NCBI RefSeq assembly: GCF_000953825.1
Contig: NZ_BBUL01000095.1
Coordinates: 186,001-250,000, forward strand
Length of the DNA stretch: 64,000 bases
Direction of reading: 5' to 3'
From: Cellvibrio sp. OA-2007
GTDB lineage: Bacteria; Pseudomonadota; Gammaproteobacteria; Pseudomonadales; Cellvibrionaceae
In this document: in pieces, positions 1 to 7,754 of the stretch
Layout of the letters: the number at the start of each line of letters is the position of its first letter
How positions within the stretch are numbered: the stretch's first letter is position 1
Notes under the pieces: model-generated
The model's database searches: none
The model's input: only the letters and a program-made list of their open reading frames with translations
What the model was told of the DNA's origin: nothing
Made by a program: the position numbers and the translations under genes

Positions 1-486
1 GTCGGTAAACCATCAGAAGTTGCAAATGAATATATTTTGGTTCCTCCCGATGATTTTGCAGGCGCCATTGAAAATATGCCCAATCGTTTTGATGCCATTG
101 TTAGTTCACATAACATCGAACATTGTGCTGAACCAATGCGCGTGCTCGGAGCTATGATGAATGCCCTTAAGCCTGACGGATTGATTTACCTTTCGACACC
201 TTGCGGTGCAAGTGTAAAATTTCCAAGCAGATCAGGAACACTAAATTTTTTTGACGATTCCGAACATGTTGCACCGGTGGAGCTGGATTTAATGGTTTCC
301 AAGCTTCAATCTGCCGGAGGAAAAATTGAATACGCTCGTGAACGTTACAGGCCTTTTCTACTGGCATTAAAAGGATTAATTACCGAACCGTATCATATGC
401 TCAAACGAAAAGTAGCATTTGACGGATCTACTTGGGCTCTTTATGGCTTTGAATCTATTTTATGGGTCCGTAAATCTAGGGATTAG
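1..486 (+). CDS. SAM-dependent methyltransferase, C-terminal part (truncated by window edge)
   Basis: The frame is open from base 1 and ends at TAG 484-486, so the gene starts before the window. What is visible fits the second half of a class I (Rossmann-fold) methyltransferase of the Methyltransf_11 type. FDAIVSSHNIEHC resembles the motif after the SAM-binding beta-strand 4, and LKPDGLIYLSTP resembles strand 5. The first glycine-rich SAM loop would lie upstream, so the substrate cannot be judged. The family call rests on these two motifs only. Confidence 0.6.
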   Translation, partial: VGKPSEVANEYILVPPDDFAGAIENMPNRFDAIVSSHNIEHCAEPMRVLGAMMNALKPDGLIYLSTPCGASVKFPSRSGTLNFFDDSEHVAPVELDLMVSKLQSAGGKIEYARERYRPFLLALKGLITEPYHMLKRKVAFDGSTWALYGFESILWVRKSRD

Positions 487-555
487 GATTGATGTATAAC
501 CAAATCTACGAGCGAAATAAATAATAGAAGAAAAGGTTTTATTGTGGAGTTACTC

Positions 556-1956
556 ATGTATGTAATTAAAAAGCGGTTTTTATTTCTGTCGTGCTTGCTG
601 GGGATGACTGTTAACGCGGAAGTCATCCCCGTTTATCAAATCGATGCCGCTCCCGGTATTTATGTACAAACCACACTTACACATGATATTTACCGCTACA
701 GTGCCGATGCGCGCTTAAATGATCTGGTGGTGACGGATCAGCAGGGCAATAAGTTGCCGTATCGCCTTGTTGCGCCCAGTGCAAAAAATACTGAGCAGTC
801 GCAACAAATGCCGGTGCGTTTTTTTCCGGTAGCTGTCGGTGCCCCGCCGGAAACCTTGTTGGCGTTAAGCAGTGCGTCCATTCGGTTAGATGCAAATGAA
901 ATTTCCGTGAGTGTAGTAAAGAGCGATAAAGAAGAACTGCTCGACCAAACCGCGCCTACGGATTTTTATGTGGTGGATTTAAGTGATTTGCGCACTCGTG
1001 CGGATGCGCTAATGGTGTTGTGGCCAGTGAGTGAGCAGCATCAATATCTGGAAGTGCAAGTCAATGGCACCAACGATATGACCAACTGGACACCCATCAC
1101 CGAAACAACACTGGTGCAATTGCACAAAGATGGCGAGCAATTAACCCGCAATAAAATCACGCTTAACCTCAAGGAATTTGAATACGCTTATTTGCAATTG
1201 AAATTTATGCGCGGTGGTGAAAATTTACAGCTTACCCAAGTCGCAATTGAAAATACCGATAAAACCACCAACGCGCCCGCACCCGATAGTTGGCAAGTAT
1301 CTGGCACTCTGGCTGAAAAACAGCAAACCGCACTGCACGCCATTAACAGCGGCAAAAAAGCCGCCGTCGCCGCATGGGAATTTGAGCGCGATGATATTGC
1401 ACCCATCAGCCGTTTAAGCATCAACCTCGGTGAGGTGGTGTATGGTGATCAAATCAAAGTATTTTCCCGCCGCAGCGAAAAACAACCTTGGCAATTAATC
1501 CACCAAGGCATTTGGTTTAACGCCCAGGTCGGCAGTACATGGCAGCAAAGTGACGCACTCCACATCCATCAAAACAGCGATACCCACTGGCGCGTTGAAC
1601 TCAATGAATTACTCCGCACTCACGCCAACCCACAACTGGTATTCACTCGCCAACCCGAGTTATTACAATTTATCGCCAACAACAGCGCCCCCTTTAATAT
1701 CGCCATAGACACCCAAGCCGCCCCCGACAACCAATACACCAGCAGCCAAATTTTTTCGCAGTTAGTGAACGGCAAAGAGTTAGAGTGGGCACAAACAACC
1801 TTCACCGAATTAAAACCCAACATAAACTACTTCGCCCGCCACTCAATGCAAATTGGTTGGAAGACCCTGTTATTTTGGGGAATTATGATTGGTGCGGTTT
1901 TGGTGTTGGTGGGAGTTGCGGTTCGGTTGATGGGGCAGATGAAGAAAGTCAATTAA
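556..1956 (+). CDS. DUF3999 family membrane-anchored periplasmic protein
   Basis: About 466 aa with an N-terminal signal peptide (basic KKR, hydrophobic FLFLSCLLGMTV, likely cleavage after NA), a long beta-rich periplasmic body, and one transmembrane helix near the C-terminus (LLFWGIMIGAVLVLVGVAV) followed by a short basic tail. This matches the layout of DUF3999 proteins, whose function is unknown and which often sit beside a DUF2339 multi-spanning protein; no such partner is visible here. I chose ATG 556 because GGAG (546-549) lies 6 nt upstream. An in-frame GTG at 544 overlaps that ribosome site and is less likely. Family assignment is from memory of the pattern. Confidence 0.65.
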   Translation: MYVIKKRFLFLSCLLGMTVNAEVIPVYQIDAAPGIYVQTTLTHDIYRYSADARLNDLVVTDQQGNKLPYRLVAPSAKNTEQSQQMPVRFFPVAVGAPPETLLALSSASIRLDANEISVSVVKSDKEELLDQTAPTDFYVVDLSDLRTRADALMVLWPVSEQHQYLEVQVNGTNDMTNWTPITETTLVQLHKDGEQLTRNKITLNLKEFEYAYLQLKFMRGGENLQLTQVAIENTDKTTNAPAPDSWQVSGTLAEKQQTALHAINSGKKAAVAAWEFERDDIAPISRLSINLGEVVYGDQIKVFSRRSEKQPWQLIHQGIWFNAQVGSTWQQSDALHIHQNSDTHWRVELNELLRTHANPQLVFTRQPELLQFIANNSAPFNIAIDTQAAPDNQYTSSQIFSQLVNGKELEWAQTTFTELKPNINYFARHSMQIGWKTLLFWGIMIGAVLVLVGVAVRLMGQMKKVN

Positions 1957-2045
1957 TTTAATAGAAAAGTTAGCGTTTTTATGATTATTAAAAAATACGA
2001 CAATTTTCATTGTGTGAAAATAGCTTTGGATGGTTAGGTAATATA

Positions 2046-2120
2046 GTCATGTTGGGCTTCGTTCCTCAGCACCAACCTACGTTCGATATATGAATTAAGT
2101 ATTCGCGAGTATTCGTTGTT
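2046..2120. repeat. Dispersed palindromic repeat, copy 1
   Basis: The core GTTGGGCTTCGTTCCTCAGC followed by ACCAACCTACGTTCG folds as an imperfect hairpin (GTTGG/CCAAC arms). A second copy at 5255-5325 shares 39 of the first 40 bases, and weaker similarity runs on for a further ~35 bases (AAGTATTCG/CAAGTATTCG). Both copies sit in gaps directly after a gene in plus orientation. This looks like a REP-like interspersed element of the chromosome. Confidence 0.75.
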
Positions 2121-2140
2121 AATAGATTAAAGAGAGTGTA

Positions 2141-2893
2141 ATGGCTTCAAAATTTTATGTGGTATGGGCAGGGCGGGAGACGGGGATTTTTACCGATTGG
2201 GCGACTTGCAAAAAGAATGTCGATGGGTTTAATGGCGCGCGTTATAAATCGTTTTTAACCCGCGAAGAAGCCGAAGCCGCGTTTGGTAATGCCAAACCTT
2301 CTGCCGGTACCGGTGGTCGCGCGGCGACTGGAGCCAAAATCAAAACCTATAATGCGGCTGAAGTTAATGCGTTACCTGAACAGGTAAAAATATTTACCGA
2401 CGGCGGTTGCGAACCAAACCCAGGTGAGGCTGGATCGGGTGTGGCGGTGTATGTAGATAACAAAGTCACCGAGCTTTGGTATGGTTTGTATAGCCCAATG
2501 GGCACTAACAATACGGCGGAATTAAATGCCTTGCACCAAGGTTTGTTATTGGCAAAAGATGAAATCGCCAAAGGCAAAACCGCAGCGGTTTTTTCTGACT
2601 CCCAATACGCCATTCAATGTATTGTGCAATGGGCAAAAGGTTGGGAAAAAGCCGGATGGAAAAAGAAAACCGGTGAGATTAAAAACCTCGAACTGATTAA
2701 AGAGATTTATGCACTGCACCAAACCCTGCAAGACAAAGTACAAGTCTTACACGTAAACGGCCACGTAGGCGTTCAAGGCAATGAACTCGCCGACCGCATG
2801 TCCATCCTTGCTATTCAATCCCGCGAAACCGATTTTGCACTTTATCGCGAACCGTTGGACATTACGGCGATATTGGCTACACGTTCAGGCTGA
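2141..2893 (+). CDS. rnhA: Ribonuclease HI with N-terminal hybrid-binding (viroplasmin-type) domain
   Basis: 250 aa. Residues about 4-48 (KFYVVWAGRETGIFTDW, then RYKSFLTREEAEAAF) form the small RNA:DNA hybrid-binding domain known from eukaryotic RNase H1 and caulimovirus viroplasmin. A Gly/Ala-rich linker leads to the RNase H domain (about 80-230). The predicted metal-binding carboxylates are all present: D87 in IFTDGGCEPNPG, E127 in NNTAELNAL, D153 in FSDSQYAI and D218 in GNELADR, with H208 in VNGHVG. It should cleave the RNA strand of RNA:DNA hybrids in the cytoplasm. It stands alone. Many bacteria carry this form as a second RNase H, so the symbol may not denote the main housekeeping enzyme. 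Confidence 0.9.
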   Translation: MASKFYVVWAGRETGIFTDWATCKKNVDGFNGARYKSFLTREEAEAAFGNAKPSAGTGGRAATGAKIKTYNAAEVNALPEQVKIFTDGGCEPNPGEAGSGVAVYVDNKVTELWYGLYSPMGTNNTAELNALHQGLLLAKDEIAKGKTAAVFSDSQYAIQCIVQWAKGWEKAGWKKKTGEIKNLELIKEIYALHQTLQDKVQVLHVNGHVGVQGNELADRMSILAIQSRETDFALYREPLDITAILATRSG

Positions 2894-2972
2894 AAAATAT
2901 AATGGACAGGTAGGCTGACCTAAGCTCGCGTGCGCCAACAGCTTTTACAAACGAAATTAATAAGGATGGATC

Positions 2973-4142
2973 ATGCCTAAAATAATCTGGGGATTTTTAT
3001 TCACTCTGCTATTAATAAGCCAGCAGGTAATATCTAGCCCCCTTAATAATCAAATGAAGGAGTCACCTAGCCAGATAAGTGATTGGCTAGTGCACGCACT
3101 TGAAACCGGTGACTTTGAAGCGATAGATGAACGCTTCGATAAAACTGCCTTCGCAGAAAAAACTATCAAACTTATGAATCCAGAGAGAAAGCTTGCTGGT
3201 GCAATAAAAAATAAGATTATTGAAATTATTAGCTTGGAGATGATATTCAAAAATGCCTTGAGTGGGATTTCGCTGGAAAACACGAAGGCCAAAACACTGC
3301 GCGTAGTCCATAAAGAAACCGGCCCGGTACCCATAGTGCGCATAAATTTTGATGGCGCTGGCTCTAATTACTATGAATTGAGTCTTTACAGAGAGAAGGG
3401 AAAATATTTCATTGATGATATTTTTGTAATGGCAAATGCTCATTTTATGAGTGAGTCTATCGCCCAAACTATGGCTCTGATTTTTAATCAATCAAGCGGT
3501 TTACTATCGATGTTTAAAATCACAGATAGTGAATTGCACTCGATTAATACCATTCTGACAGATGCTATGGAACAAAAACGGAATGGCAACTTTGAAGATG
3601 CCTATAAATCTATGAGGAGTTTGCCTGATTACATCATTGAAAGTGACATCATACACCTTACGATAGTTATGTTAGCCTCCAGTGTTGATGACAAAACCTA
3701 TCAAGCTGAACTTTCGAGCTTTGCAAAAATACATGGCGACAATCCGCGGTACACATTCATGCTAATAGATCACTATGTTTTAATGAAGGATTATGATCAG
3801 GCATTAAAAAATATCGATCTATTACAGTTACGTTACGAAGAGGATGCATCGCTGTTAACAACAAAAGCCGGCGTTTATCTTCTAAAGAATGACTATAAGC
3901 GTGCCCAAACTACTTTGAAATATGCTGTTGACTATGAGCCAGATTTTGAAGCCGCCTACTGGAGTGGTGTAACAGCTGCATTGAGTGAAGAGGAATATGA
4001 AACTGCGGTTGAGTGGTTGAAGCGATACGAAACCCAATTCTTGTTGGAGTTTCACGCGGAAGACTTTCAAGATCAGGAAGTTTATGGTGACCTCATCAAA
4101 AGTAAACCCTTCAAAAAATGGATGAAATCAAAAAGGGTTTGA
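2973..4142 (+). CDS. Secreted tetratricopeptide-repeat protein of unknown function
   Basis: 389 aa with a signal peptide (MPKIIWGFLFTLLLISQQVIS, cleavage near SS-PL). The first ~180 residues are an alpha/beta region I do not recognise. From about residue 205 there are helical TPR-like repeats with the usual A/G-x-Y-x-x-A spacing: GNFEDAYKSM, KDYDQALKNID, NDYKRAQTTLKYAV, EEYETAVEWL. TPRs are protein-protein scaffolds, so a periplasmic binding role is a fair inference, but no partner is indicated. AAGGA at 2962 supports the start. Monocistronic by spacing. Confidence 0.6.
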   Translation: MPKIIWGFLFTLLLISQQVISSPLNNQMKESPSQISDWLVHALETGDFEAIDERFDKTAFAEKTIKLMNPERKLAGAIKNKIIEIISLEMIFKNALSGISLENTKAKTLRVVHKETGPVPIVRINFDGAGSNYYELSLYREKGKYFIDDIFVMANAHFMSESIAQTMALIFNQSSGLLSMFKITDSELHSINTILTDAMEQKRNGNFEDAYKSMRSLPDYIIESDIIHLTIVMLASSVDDKTYQAELSSFAKIHGDNPRYTFMLIDHYVLMKDYDQALKNIDLLQLRYEEDASLLTTKAGVYLLKNDYKRAQTTLKYAVDYEPDFEAAYWSGVTAALSEEEYETAVEWLKRYETQFLLEFHAEDFQDQEVYGDLIKSKPFKKWMKSKRV

Positions 4143-4207
4143 TTGAAATATAAATTACCACCTGAGACACAGAATTATTCAAGCAGGTAACGAATAAGCA
4201 ACATTGG

Positions 4208-5245
4208 ATGACTGTGATGCAGTTCAATAAGAGTTTCAGAATTATTTTTTTAGCGGGTCTTATGTTTTGCTCGCTATCCGTTTCGGCAGAGATTTACAAA
4301 TGGACGGATGCACAAGGGCGTGTTCACTTTACCGATAAGCCGCCAAAAAATAATCAGCCAGTAACTTCTTTAGCTGACGATGCAAGTAAAAAAATGCAGA
4401 GATTGGCGGGCGAACAGGGCGGTATTGTGTTGAAAGCTGTCGGTTATGGGCAGTACCATCAATATGTCGCAGAAGGTGCTCTCGATAAATTTACGGTTCT
4501 TGTTGTTAATCATGGCATGTTCAGCGATAAGGAAACAGCGGTTGAGGCATCCTACAATACGCTCAAAATTTGGCGCAAGTTTGCCGACGAACATAAGTTA
4601 ATCCTCGTGGCTCCAGTGTTTGATAATGAAAACTATGCTGCAACGGTTAATGGTGCAGGCAATGGTGGGTATCGTGGATTATTTGGGCGCAAAGTGGGTG
4701 CAGATATATTTCTTCATGACATCATCGACGAATATAAGGCGGCAAAAAAATCCTATGATGGTCGTTTTTATCTTTACGGGCATTCTGCAGGCGCACAATT
4801 TTCCAATCGCTATTTAGTGCGTCATCCGCACCGTGTTATTGCAACATCGTTTAGTGCGCCAGCATGGTTTGCATTGCCATCCAACGAACATAAATGGCCA
4901 CTTGGAATGGCAAAGCGTAAATACACCGCATATTGGCCAGGTGAAAATGCAGGGCAAGCAATTGATATTCGGCCACGAGTGTCCACTTGGCTGACTGCCA
5001 CACAAATTCCTGTAGAGGTTGTGGTGGGTGAGTTGGATCTGGATAAAATGCGTCATGTTGACGGTATTGGTGGCGACACCCATGTTGATAGAGCCAAATT
5101 TTGGGTTGAATCAATGAACAAATTTGCGCAAGAGCACGGACGAAAGGGCAATGTGCAGTTAAATATCGTCAGCGGTGTTGGGCATAATTACGGAAAACTG
5201 GCGCGTGTGAGCCAGAAGTTTTTTGCTCGGGAATTATCGAAATAA
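4208..5245 (+). CDS. DUF4124 domain fused to a secreted alpha/beta-hydrolase
   Basis: 345 aa. A signal peptide (FRIIFLAGLMFCSLSVSA) is followed by a DUF4124 module (EIYKWTDAQGRVHFTDKPP, residues ~28-46), a short periplasmic domain seen at the N-terminus of many gammaproteobacterial envelope proteins. The rest is an alpha/beta-hydrolase. The nucleophile elbow is GHSAGAQ with Ser193, the base is probably His326 in GVGHNYG, and an acidic residue lies in VVGELDLD. An extracytoplasmic esterase or polyhydroxyalkanoate-depolymerase-like role is possible; the substrate is unknown. ATG 4217 is an alternative start with similar support. Confidence 0.7.
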   Translation: MTVMQFNKSFRIIFLAGLMFCSLSVSAEIYKWTDAQGRVHFTDKPPKNNQPVTSLADDASKKMQRLAGEQGGIVLKAVGYGQYHQYVAEGALDKFTVLVVNHGMFSDKETAVEASYNTLKIWRKFADEHKLILVAPVFDNENYAATVNGAGNGGYRGLFGRKVGADIFLHDIIDEYKAAKKSYDGRFYLYGHSAGAQFSNRYLVRHPHRVIATSFSAPAWFALPSNEHKWPLGMAKRKYTAYWPGENAGQAIDIRPRVSTWLTATQIPVEVVVGELDLDKMRHVDGIGGDTHVDRAKFWVESMNKFAQEHGRKGNVQLNIVSGVGHNYGKLARVSQKFFARELSK

Positions 5246-5254
5246 ATGCGCATG

Positions 5255-5325
5255 GTCATGTTGGGCTTCGTTCCTCAGCGCCAACCTACGTTCGGCAAAT
5301 AAATTAGCTATCAGCAAGTATTCGA
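5255..5325. repeat. Dispersed palindromic repeat, copy 2
   Basis: Second copy of the repeat described at 2046-2120. The first 40 bases differ by a single base (CAGCGCCAAC instead of CAGCACCAAC), which makes the hairpin stem slightly better. Located immediately after the DUF4124-hydrolase gene. Confidence 0.75.
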
Positions 5326-5373
5326 TTTTGGCAACACCCCACGGTTAATCAAAAAAATTTCAAAAGGCCTATT

Positions 5374-6789
5374 TTGTTTACATTTAAATCCCCGCACTTC
5401 TGCATCTCAGCATTTATTCTGTTTGCTTTTGCACTCTGGTTTCCCTCGCTGTTTACTCCCTTCTGGGGCGATGATTATTTCTTTCTGACGCAGGCGCGTG
5501 AGGCGCGTTTGAATGGCGATCCTTGGTGGTTGCCGTTTGTGACTGCGTCGGAAACCGGATTTTGGCGGCCATTGAGTATGGATATGGGCTGGCGGTTTGT
5601 AGAGCAGTTTCTACAAGGCGATGTGTTTTATGCACATGTGTATTTGTGGTGTTTAACGCTTTTGTCGCTATTTGCCATAGCCTGGTTCGCTTTTGAATTT
5701 GCGCGAGCGATGCAGTGGCCGCAGCCAAAACTGATTGCACTGCTCACAGCAGCCATGCATGCGGCGCATGTGGTTACTTATTTGCCCTTGCATTGGGTGG
5801 CGGCGATGAACAGCCCAACGCTGGTGCTTTTTATTAGTGCTACGCTTGCGCTATGGATCGCGTTGCCTCGTTTGCAGGGCGGTGTGCGTTGGTTGGCTTT
5901 GGTGATCTTGCCGCTATTGCAATTACTAGCGTTATTTAGCAAAGAATTAGCGATTTTGATTCCTGCATTGGTCGTGGTACTCGCATTCTTTTTGCACGGC
6001 AAACTAACCTATAAAACTGGCGATTTTATTGTGTGGTTGTTGTGCGTGGTTATTTGTTTAGTATGGCTGTATTTCTATAAAGAATTCACGCCTAGCCACC
6101 ATTCAGCCTACAGTTTAACCCTGGGCAAAAACCTGGTGATTAATTCACTTAGCTTTGTCGCATGGATTTTGAATGTGCCGCGTGAAGCCTTGCGCATGCT
6201 GGTGATGGAGCGATATGTTTTGGGTGCGATCTGGGCCGCTGCTTGTTTTGTTCCTATGGCGATAGTGTACTGGATAAGCATCCGCACCTTAAAAAACACG
6301 CTGACGCCTATGCAATGGCTGACCGCATTGGCTTTTTTAATTATCGCTTACGGCCCTTATTTTTTACTGGCTCATCAGTCTTATGAATACTACGCTGCAG
6401 TAGCGATTATATTGCCCTTGCTGTTGGTTGCGCGTGCGCTGGTATTGGGGAATCACTTAAAAATCGGTTTGTTACTGGTGGGAGTTTCATCGCTGATTGC
6501 CGTGCAAGGCACTCGCTCTGCTGATTATCCTGCAGTGATTGAACGCGCATTTTGGGCTGAGCGACAGATAGAATTTTTACAACAAGAACCGATTAACTCG
6601 CCTTTATTAGTCAGTGTGGCCAATGAACATCAGTTTGCGGCCTTAGGTGTGCAGGGTTTGGAATGGCGATTAAACTTGCCAAAAGGCAGCGTGATATTAA
6701 CCCATGAGTGCGCTGGCGTTGCTAATGCCAAACAAATTCTCGTACAACAACACAATGGCAATTTTGCGTGGAATGCTTGCCCCGAATAA
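5374..6789 (+). CDS. Multi-spanning membrane protein, GT-C glycosyltransferase-like
   Basis: About 471 aa, very hydrophobic, with roughly ten transmembrane segments. The first periplasmic loop carries FWGDDYFFLTQAREA, an Asp pair in the position where GT-C (PMT/ArnT-like) enzymes keep their catalytic acid after TM1. A following segment (TGFWRPLSMDMGW) resembles the same superfamily. A short soluble C-terminal part follows the last helix. The start is a TTG at 5374 with AGG (5365-5367) 6 nt upstream; no ATG lies closer to the predicted TM1. The role is inferred from topology and the Asp pair only; no lipid-carrier or sugar gene is adjacent. Confidence 0.55.
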   Translation: MFTFKSPHFCISAFILFAFALWFPSLFTPFWGDDYFFLTQAREARLNGDPWWLPFVTASETGFWRPLSMDMGWRFVEQFLQGDVFYAHVYLWCLTLLSLFAIAWFAFEFARAMQWPQPKLIALLTAAMHAAHVVTYLPLHWVAAMNSPTLVLFISATLALWIALPRLQGGVRWLALVILPLLQLLALFSKELAILIPALVVVLAFFLHGKLTYKTGDFIVWLLCVVICLVWLYFYKEFTPSHHSAYSLTLGKNLVINSLSFVAWILNVPREALRMLVMERYVLGAIWAAACFVPMAIVYWISIRTLKNTLTPMQWLTALAFLIIAYGPYFLLAHQSYEYYAAVAIILPLLLVARALVLGNHLKIGLLLVGVSSLIAVQGTRSADYPAVIERAFWAERQIEFLQQEPINSPLLVSVANEHQFAALGVQGLEWRLNLPKGSVILTHECAGVANAKQILVQQHNGNFAWNACPE

Positions 6790-6826
6790 ACAATAAGATC
6801 CGAGAACACACCATAGAGCGCTCATA

Positions 6827-7708
6827 ATGAATTTAAAAACTCTGCTCAGCACCCAACCAGATCAACTCGCCTTGGTAATTGGCAATGGCATTAATCGCTA
6901 TAACAGCGATGCGGGTTTAAATTCGTGGGATGCTATGTTGCTTGAATTGTGGCAGCGTCACACTAAAGAAGATGCACAAATCATCCCCCTCGGGATTTCG
7001 CTCACTGAATTCTATGACGCATTGGATCTAAGCAGCCAATTAAAAGAAAAAAATCTGCAAAAAGAATTCTGCGATTTTTTAACCGGCTGGACGGCAAAAG
7101 AGCATCACCAGCGGATTGTAAATTGGGCTAAACATAATAAAACACCTATCTTAACCACTAATTTCGACGAGACATTATCTAACTGTTTAGCGCTGAATTT
7201 GCACCATGCCGATGGTCAGCGCTTTACAGACTTTTACCCCTGGGGAAGTTGTTTTTCTGAAAGTGAAATTCGCAACCCAGCGCGTGAATTTGGCATCTGG
7301 CACATAAACGGAATTCAGCGCTATTCGCGTAGCATCCGCCTGGGTTTAAGCCATTATATGGGCTCAGTCGAGCGGGCGAGGGCGCTTATCCATAAAGGAG
7401 AGCAGCGTTTATATACCGATGACACCGTCACTCGCTGGAACGGCGAGCAGACTTGGCTGCACTGCATTTTTAATAATAATTTAGTATTTTTAGGTTTAGG
7501 GCTGGATACCTCTGAAATATTTTTGCGCTGGCTGCTGATCGAGCGCGCCAAGTATTTTAAACACTTTCCCAAACGCACCAAAAAAGCCTACTACGTTTAC
7601 GCAGGGCGGGATATTTCCCAAGGACAGATGATTTTTTTAAAAAGTGTGGGTTGCGAGGTAGTAAAAGAATCCAGCTACGATAATCTTTATGGCGACGTTT
7701 GGCGCTAA
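6827..7708 (+). CDS. Stand-alone SIR2-like (NAD-binding) protein
   Basis: 293 aa. Order of motifs: VIGNGINRY (residues 17-25) as the Rossmann glycine loop, TTNFDE (110-115) at the position of the sirtuin Asn-Asp, WHINGI with His159 in the place of the catalytic His, and LVFLGLGLDTSE (~220-231) as a late NAD-contact strand. This is the SIR2_2-type fold. SIR2-like domains of this kind are often NAD hydrolases in antiphage systems such as Thoeris ThsA, DSR and SIR2-APAZ, but there they are fused or paired with a sensor; none is seen next to this gene. It could equally be a housekeeping deacylase-like enzyme. No clear Shine-Dalgarno. Confidence 0.65.
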   Translation: MNLKTLLSTQPDQLALVIGNGINRYNSDAGLNSWDAMLLELWQRHTKEDAQIIPLGISLTEFYDALDLSSQLKEKNLQKEFCDFLTGWTAKEHHQRIVNWAKHNKTPILTTNFDETLSNCLALNLHHADGQRFTDFYPWGSCFSESEIRNPAREFGIWHINGIQRYSRSIRLGLSHYMGSVERARALIHKGEQRLYTDDTVTRWNGEQTWLHCIFNNNLVFLGLGLDTSEIFLRWLLIERAKYFKHFPKRTKKAYYVYAGRDISQGQMIFLKSVGCEVVKESSYDNLYGDVWR

Positions 7709-7754
7709 CCGCAAATGAATTGAACGGCTTAACAATAACTACCAAGGAGTGCAT

